14,199 nucleotides of DNA from Monoraphidium neglectum. Its lineage: Eukaryota > Chlorophyta > Chlorophyceae > Sphaeropleales > Selenastraceae. The notes under the pieces were generated by a model. It had not been told where the DNA came from. It did not search any database and was given only the letters and a program-made list of their open reading frames with translations. This document shows, in pieces, positions 10,301-14,199 of this stretch (within the stretch, counting starts at the first letter, position 1; each line of letters starts with the position of its first letter). The stretch lies in contig NW_014012392.1 in the NCBI RefSeq assembly GCF_000611645.1, positions 1 through 14,199 on the forward strand. Reading direction: 5' to 3'. A program made the position numbers and the translations under genes.

Positions 10301-10930
10301 CATGCCAGGGGTGGCAGGCTTGGCGAGGCCGCAGCCTCCCTCTGCCTGATGCGCTCCGTCGCCCACTCAATGGTGAGGCACAGCCTTGGCGGCGGCGTCA
10401 TCGGCGCGCAGCGCGGTGGTGCGGGGCGCAGCCGCCGCATGAGCCCGTGATTCCTGCGGCGCGCGCACCCTGTTCCAGGTAGATTGTTGGCACGATGCGC
10501 TTCTCCAGGGCCGTCACCACCAGGCGGCTGGCCTGCTTCACGTCCCACACAAGGAAGCGCTGGTAATCTGGCTTGAGGTCGAGGTCGCCCTCCTTCTCCT
10601 GAAAAGGAGTGGTGGCGCGGCGCGGGCGGCGCCAGGAAGGGATCAGGTGCGCCCGCGGCTGACTGTTGCAAGACAGCCATCTTGTTTCTTCGCACGTGGT
10701 GAAGTTCCGATCAACTCGCCACGTAATAATGCGTTCCCAAAGAGAGTGGTCTGTTTAGCCATGCTCACCAAAGCCGCGAGCTGGTCAAGACTCCAGTCCC
10801 GCTTTTCGGTGTACACCTTGGACTCTGGTGGCAGTCCATCCCCGTCCTCGAGTTCATCCTCGTCATCGCCGCTGCGGCTTCGGCGCAATGCCGCTGATGA
10901 TGATTTTGATGCTACTGGTACTGTGCGCAT
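7310..10930 (-). CDS. DUF262 (GmrS-like N-terminal) and HNH nuclease fusion protein
   Basis: Predicted nucleotide-regulated DNA endonuclease related to bacterial type IV GmrSD-like systems. Eleven exons: 10930-10769, 10598-10469, 10213-10111, 9704-9599, 9384-9209, 9010-8932, 8700-8591, 8297-8052, 7872-7760, 7574-7493, 7352-7310; every phase agrees, giving about 449 residues. The DUF262 core has WSLDQLAAL, LKPDYQRFLVWD (62-73), VIDGKQR (105-111), KKFADLP, VYRIYQDINMGS and RKAAFHGPYMNLLD, followed by a helical region to about 370. The HNH domain starts with a pre-motif RAFPNDIKRQLW, C399 and C402 (CGLC), then EVDHVTPWSHGG with H416, N430, and HRYCN with H435 and C438, so both the catalytic H-N-H set and a CxxC/HxxC zinc site look intact. 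The first exon has an acidic stretch GDDEDELEDGDG and an RRSRS patch. The start is uncertain: Met at 10930 is chosen; in-frame Met at 11056 would add 42 residues. Its substrate in an alga is unknown. Intron 10110-9705 (406 bp) holds nothing else recognisable. Confidence 0.88.
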
Positions 10931-11314
10931 GTGTGCCGGGGGGTGCCTGCATAGCTTTGGCACATGGTATTGCTGCTGCCGCCGTTGGATCACAGGCGAT
11001 GCCCAGGCCATCGGCCGCACACCGGCCATGATGCTGCTGGCCGTGATGAGAACCATTGAGCGCTGGCCAAAATAGGACCGATGCTCCCGTCCTTGATATC
11101 GAACGCTGTCGGCGGTATTGATATGATCTCCGACGATACTTCATGGACAAAGGTAAGGTATGACAAGCTACTTCGTGATTTGGAAACGACATACAAGCAG
11201 ACGTAGCATAGTCGTCCGTGTCCATGTACTGTTGATCAGAAGATCACCCCAAGTCACTCGCCGGTGTCGCCCCCCACATTATCGCAGCTGGTCGCATTTG
11301 AAGTGCAAATCAAC
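10931..11314. promoter_or_regulatory. Probable divergent promoter region of DUF262-HNH and uL16 genes
   Basis: The two flanking genes point away from each other across this 384-bp stretch, so both promoters should lie here, close to each proposed start. By eye 11070-11310 is clearly less GC-rich than its surroundings. I do not see a convincing TATA box. It contains a 41-codon open frame at 11081-11206 on the plus strand of unclear status. If uL16 instead starts at 11650, the region extends to 11649. Confidence 0.35.
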
Positions 11315-12512
11315 ATGTTGTCTCGATTAGCGCTGCTGCGCGGCAGGCTCGGTGCGGGGTGGCGGGCTGCAACGCGCAAAGCGGCGCGCAGATGCTGCTT
11401 TGCTGCAGCCATGGGACCCATGCGTAACGACTGCGGGGCTGGACCGAGCCGTGCTGCGCCCTCGTGTGGCTGCGCGCAGGAACACTTGCTGGCAGCGCTG
11501 CCGCGCCCCCCTGGCCTCTTGCGCCGACGAGCAGTGCAGCTGCGGCGCTCCACAGGTGATTTGAGCGCGCTGCGGTCGCCACCTGCTGGGACAGCGCCGG
11601 CTGTTGTGCAAGGGCCACGAACCTGACTGGCATCCAAAATTCCACGCCAATGCTGGGTGCCGCACGCCTGCAATCGTGCGTGGCCCCGCTGCTTGGACCG
11701 CCCCGACCCCTGCCGCTGTTGCACATGGCACACCCGTCCCCCCCCCTTCACCCTCGCAGCTCAGCCGTGGCTGCGGGAGCCCTGCAGCGGCAGCTGGCGG
11801 GCTTCCATCCGGGCCTCGCCGCCCTGGGATTCCTGCAGCAGGTGAGGGGGGTTAGTGGGGCCCATATGGCATGAGGTTGGCTCAGCCGCAGCTCTGTTTC
11901 AGCTGGCTTGCCTATAGGATGCCCAAACCGAAGGTTGCTGTTTTGCCCGAGCCTGAAACACACGCACCCTCCCCTCAACAACCATCACCGCAGGCTGCGC
12001 GCGCAGGCGCGTTGCAGCAGCACCACCACTCGCCCCAGCAGCAGAACCCCTGGCTCCGCGGCGCCCCAAGCGCGCTGGCGCAGCAGGTCCGCGGCCTGCA
12101 GCTGACGCCGCGCCGCGTCAAGTACCGCAAGGCCTTCAAATCCCTCGGCTTCAACGAGACGATCTGTCCCAACACCCGCCAGCTGGCGTGGGGCCTCTAC
12201 GGCATCCGCGCCGTCGAGCACGCGCGCGTGCCCGCCCGCACGATCGAGGCGGCTCGGCGCGTGCTGCGGCGCACCATCGGCAAGGGTGCGATGCTGTGGA
12301 TCCGGATGACCCCCAACATCCCCGTGACCAGCAAGCCGGCGGAGGTGCGTATGGGCAAGGGCAAGGGCGCGGTGGATTACTGGGCGTCCCCCGTACGGCC
12401 CGGCCAGATCATATTCGAGATGGACCGGCTGCCCCGCAAGGTCGCGCTGGGCGTGGTGGCGGCGCTGCAGCCGAAGCTGCCGATGCGGATCGGCTTCGTG
12501 GAGTACACGTGA
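11315..12512 (+). CDS. MRPL16: Organellar (probably mitochondrial) ribosomal protein uL16, nuclear-encoded
   Basis: Bacterial-type large-subunit protein uL16, which binds 23S rRNA near the peptidyl-transferase centre and central protuberance. The core is in the last exon, 11994-12512: LTPRRVKYRKAFK, WGLYGIRAVE, RTIEAARRVLRR, WIRMTPNIPVTSKPAEVRMG, GKGKGAVDYWASPV, PGQIIFEMD, stop at 12510-12512. A phase-0 exon ends at 11841 (CAG before GTGAGG) and joins 11994, dropping the intron 11842-11993. The N terminus is ambiguous. A very strong C-rich acceptor ends at 11759, and the Met at 11315 opens an R/L/A-rich, acid-free presequence; a donor at 11359 (about 214 residues in total) or 11464 (about 249) keeps frame. 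Alternatively Met at 11650 continues straight into the exon (236 residues). I chose 11315 because the AT-richer promoter lies just upstream and the acceptor is strong. Mitochondrial rather than plastid is inferred from presequence character and from plastid genomes normally keeping rpl16. Confidence 0.85.
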
Positions 12513-12796
12513 TGCGCCGAGGCTGTTTGCTGTTCTGCTCTGCGGGCGCCGCCAGGGCAGCGTGTGGCGGCAGCTGGTCGTTAGGTCACGCTCAAAGCCG
12601 CCTCTGGCCTGCCGGGGTGCTTTTGCTGGACTGGCACGCCGCGGCTTGGCGCACGCCCCGGACGGCCCCTGGAGGGACGCCGGCGCCGCCGCCCGCGTGG
12701 CCTCCGTTCAGGCGCAGCCCCGCGGCCCGTTGCGCAGCCGCGCCGTGCTATGAGGCGGCTCAAACGTTCCCAGCGGCGTGGCCCCGCGACCCTGTG

Positions 12797-12801
12797 TGTA
12801 A
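12797..12801 (+). terminator. Candidate TGTAA poly(A) signal of uL16 gene
   Basis: TGTAA on the plus strand, 285 bp past the uL16 stop codon and the first occurrence downstream of it. Placement fits the chlorophyte signal; no transcript evidence is available. Confidence 0.4.
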
Positions 12802-13018
12802 CCGACAAATCCTCCCTTTCACACGTCCGCCTCACAAGGCTGCAGGCTGCCTGGGGATCGGGAGGTGTGGTTACCCAATGATATGAGTCATCAGTGGAAA
12901 GCAAGATTCGATCATGCAATTCAGGATTTCACATCGTTCTGTTCGGGGGCTGGGGGAGCTGGGTGGGTGGGGAGTTGCTGAGGTGGCAGGGGATCCTCGG
13001 AGGTTCACAGTGCGTTTG

Positions 13019-13057
13019 CGCGCGCGCAAGTGCGCGGTACACACACTTGTGCGCGCG
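13019..13057. repeat. 14-bp inverted repeat (hairpin) with 11-bp loop
   Basis: Bases 13019-13032 pair with 13044-13057 around an 11-base loop; 13 pairs are Watson-Crick and one (13026/13050) is G-T. The left arm also overlaps a perfect 14-bp palindrome at 13016-13029. It lies in the spacer between convergent genes, so it could sit in a 3' UTR of either gene. The GC-alternating arms may simply reflect local composition. Confidence 0.6.
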
Positions 13058-13659
13058 GCCAATGTCCTGCGGCGAAGTTTCTTATGACAAAGGGTGGCTC
13101 AGGTTGGGGTAGGACAGCAGGCAAGCGAGTCCAAGTGCGCGTGACTGAACAGGCAAAAGCCTTTCGGGGACATCCGATTGACGCGGGCAGTGGATGCGGG
13201 CAGCGGAAGCGACAGATGCGCCAAACGAATGGCAGCGCGTCGGCCAGGCGGCGCGAGAGGCCGGCGGGCAGGAGAAGAGAGCGAGCCGCTGGCCCGAGCA
13301 CGGCGCGCGGCGCCGCGAGGCTCCTGTGCCGCGGCGCGGGGCCGAGGGTGCGTCGAATCCTCTTAACTGTGTACTGAGGGAAGACCCCGTGCCCACGCGA
13401 TCCAAGTTCAGGGATTGCCAGCAAAGACATCGGCGTTCGGCGTTCGGCAGAAAGAAGGTCGGCAGAGAAGAGGGGCGCGCCCGCGCGACAGGGACGCAGC
13501 ACAGAAGAGAAGCGCGCTCAAAACGGGCGCGCTGTGAGCCAGCGCGGAGCGGAGCGGCCGGGTGGTGGCCAGTCCGGGCGCGGCGCACAAACCCACACCA
13601 TCAGTGCACGCCTCCTGCAGTGCTATACACAAGGTTGTACGGTTTCCCAGTCCGGCCCC

Positions 13660-13735
13660 CCACACTCAGGCACATGCGCACACACACTCTCACACACACA
13701 TGCACGCAAGCACGCAAACACGTCGGCACACATAC
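13660..13735. repeat. CA-rich degenerate simple repeat
   Basis: An imperfect CA/CACG-rich tract on the plus strand (runs such as CACACACAC and GCACGCAAGCACGCAAACACG) within the spacer between convergent genes. It produces a spurious T/H/R-rich open frame. A similar, shorter CA-rich patch lies at about 895-955 in an intron of the SOUL-family gene. Confidence 0.6.
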
Positions 13736-13921
13736 GCGCACGGTCACCACCTAGATCTCGATCCACATCATCCAGTGAGCTGAAAGCTGTAGCGGCAGCA
13801 CCGCTAAACCACGCTGCCGAAACTGTCACACCGCAGCCTCGGCCGCGCCCGCGACAAGCGGGCCCTCAAACACCCCAGGCAGGGCTGGCGCCGGCGGGAT
13901 GCCCTGCGGCCGCTCGCAGTC

Positions 13922-14052
13922 CTACGGCTGCTGCGCCAGGGGCGGATCAACAGGGATCAGCCCGGGTTGGGCGCAGGCGGGCGGCAGGGAGGGGCCCGGC
14001 GCGTCTCCTGACGGGAAGTCGGCTTCGTTGCACCCTGCCTCACGTTCTTTCC

Positions 14053-14120
<68 letters not shown>

Positions 14121-14199
14121 GGCGGCGGCGGCGCCTCGTCCGCGGCTCGCCGCGCCTGCTGCGCCGCCGCCTGCTGCAGCTGCGCCTCCAGCGCCGCGC
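13922..14199 (-). CDS. C-terminal end of an unidentified polyglutamine protein, 5' part outside window
   Basis: An open minus-strand frame runs in from the right edge (first complete codon 14197-14195) to the TAG at 13924-13922, giving 91 residues without a start. It begins with an A/Q/E/R-rich stretch (AALEAQLQQAAAQQ) that looks helical or coiled-coil-like, then EAPPPP, then 22 uninterrupted glutamines coded only by CAG (14119-14054), then a 43-residue tail rich in P, A and G ending LAQQP. The other minus frames across the tract would give poly-serine or poly-alanine; the glutamine frame is favoured because it stays open with sensible residues on both sides. I do not recognise the family. 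A plus-strand poly-leucine reading is less likely. It may be the last exon of a regulatory or scaffold protein, but that is a guess. Confidence 0.55.
14054..14119. repeat. Pure (CTG)22 trinucleotide repeat
   Basis: Sixty-six bases of CTG on the plus strand (CAG on the minus strand) without a single interruption. It codes 22 glutamines in the partial minus-strand gene. Pure triplet runs of this length are prone to slippage, so copy number probably varies between strains, and assembly length may be unreliable. Confidence 0.97.

Larger units (their letters stand above)
12513..13921. other. Long spacer between convergent genes, no gene supported
   Basis: This 1.4-kb stretch lies between the 3' ends of the uL16 gene (plus) and the partial CAG-repeat gene (minus), so it should hold both 3' UTRs. 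Several open frames cover it on both strands (for example 13194-13754 plus and 13005-13502 minus), but they overlap each other and are R/A/S-rich as expected from GC-rich noncoding DNA, without any motif I recognise. It contains a TGTAA at 12797, an inverted repeat at 13019-13057 and a CA-rich tract around 13660-13735. Confidence 0.5.

Noticed and set aside
12188..12886. A 232-codon plus-strand open frame over the uL16 gene
   Set aside because: It is the off-frame shadow of the uL16 core exon; the real frame matches the family residue by residue.
13194..13754. A 186-codon plus-strand frame, with an opposing minus-strand frame of 165 codons at 13005-13502
   Set aside because: Both are R/A-rich, overlap each other, lack motifs and run into the CA repeat. 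They are expected by chance in GC-rich DNA.
14054..14119. The CTG run as plus-strand poly-leucine or as pure noncoding microsatellite
   Set aside because: The minus-strand glutamine frame is open on both sides with plausible flanks, so coding use is more likely, though not proven.

Overview
This window is nuclear DNA of a GC-rich green alga (Chlorophyta). The genes are split into short exons by introns of about 140-430 bp with GT-AG (twice GC-AG) borders. Candidate TGTAA poly(A) signals lie 190-350 bp past three stop codons, and the spacers carry CTG, GT and CA microsatellites. Clear plant/algal proteins are present. A nuclear gene for a bacterial-type ribosomal protein L16 with a possible mitochondrial presequence hints at a lineage whose mitochondrial genome has lost rpl16 (for example Chlorophyceae), but this is only a hint. 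There are no bacterial operons, CRISPR arrays or insertion sequences. I rebuilt the gene models by hand by requiring exon phases and protein-family alignment to agree at each junction; no single open reading frame shows more than a piece of most of these genes.

Layout: (1) 14-2291, minus: a plastid-targeted SnoaL-like (DUF2358)/SOUL heme-binding protein, 253 residues visible in six exons, cut by the left edge. (2) 3098-6523, minus: SPRTN/Spartan, the replication-coupled DNA-protein crosslink protease, eight exons, about 624 residues, with a SprT metalloprotease domain, a zinc-binding region, a long Q-rich linker and a C-terminal UBZ4 finger. (3) 7310-10930, minus: an eleven-exon, about 449-residue protein with an N-terminal DUF262 (GmrS-like) domain and a C-terminal zinc-type HNH nuclease domain, i.e. 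an intron-rich eukaryotic relative of bacterial modification-dependent (type IV, GmrSD-like) restriction factors. This is the most surprising gene here. (4) About 11315-12512, plus: organellar uL16, divergent from gene 3. (5) 13922-14199, minus: the last 91 codons of an unidentified gene with a helical A/Q/E/R-rich stretch followed by a pure (CAG)22 tract, convergent with gene 4.

Genes 1-3 are tandem on the minus strand but each has its own spacer and likely its own promoter and poly(A) site. The products act in different places: plastid, nucleus, probably nucleus, and probably mitochondrion. Two neighbouring genes (SPRTN and DUF262-HNH) concern DNA integrity, but nothing in the sequence shows that they are functionally linked. 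The spacers 2292-3097, 6524-7309, 10931-11314 and 12513-13921 hold no gene that I can support.
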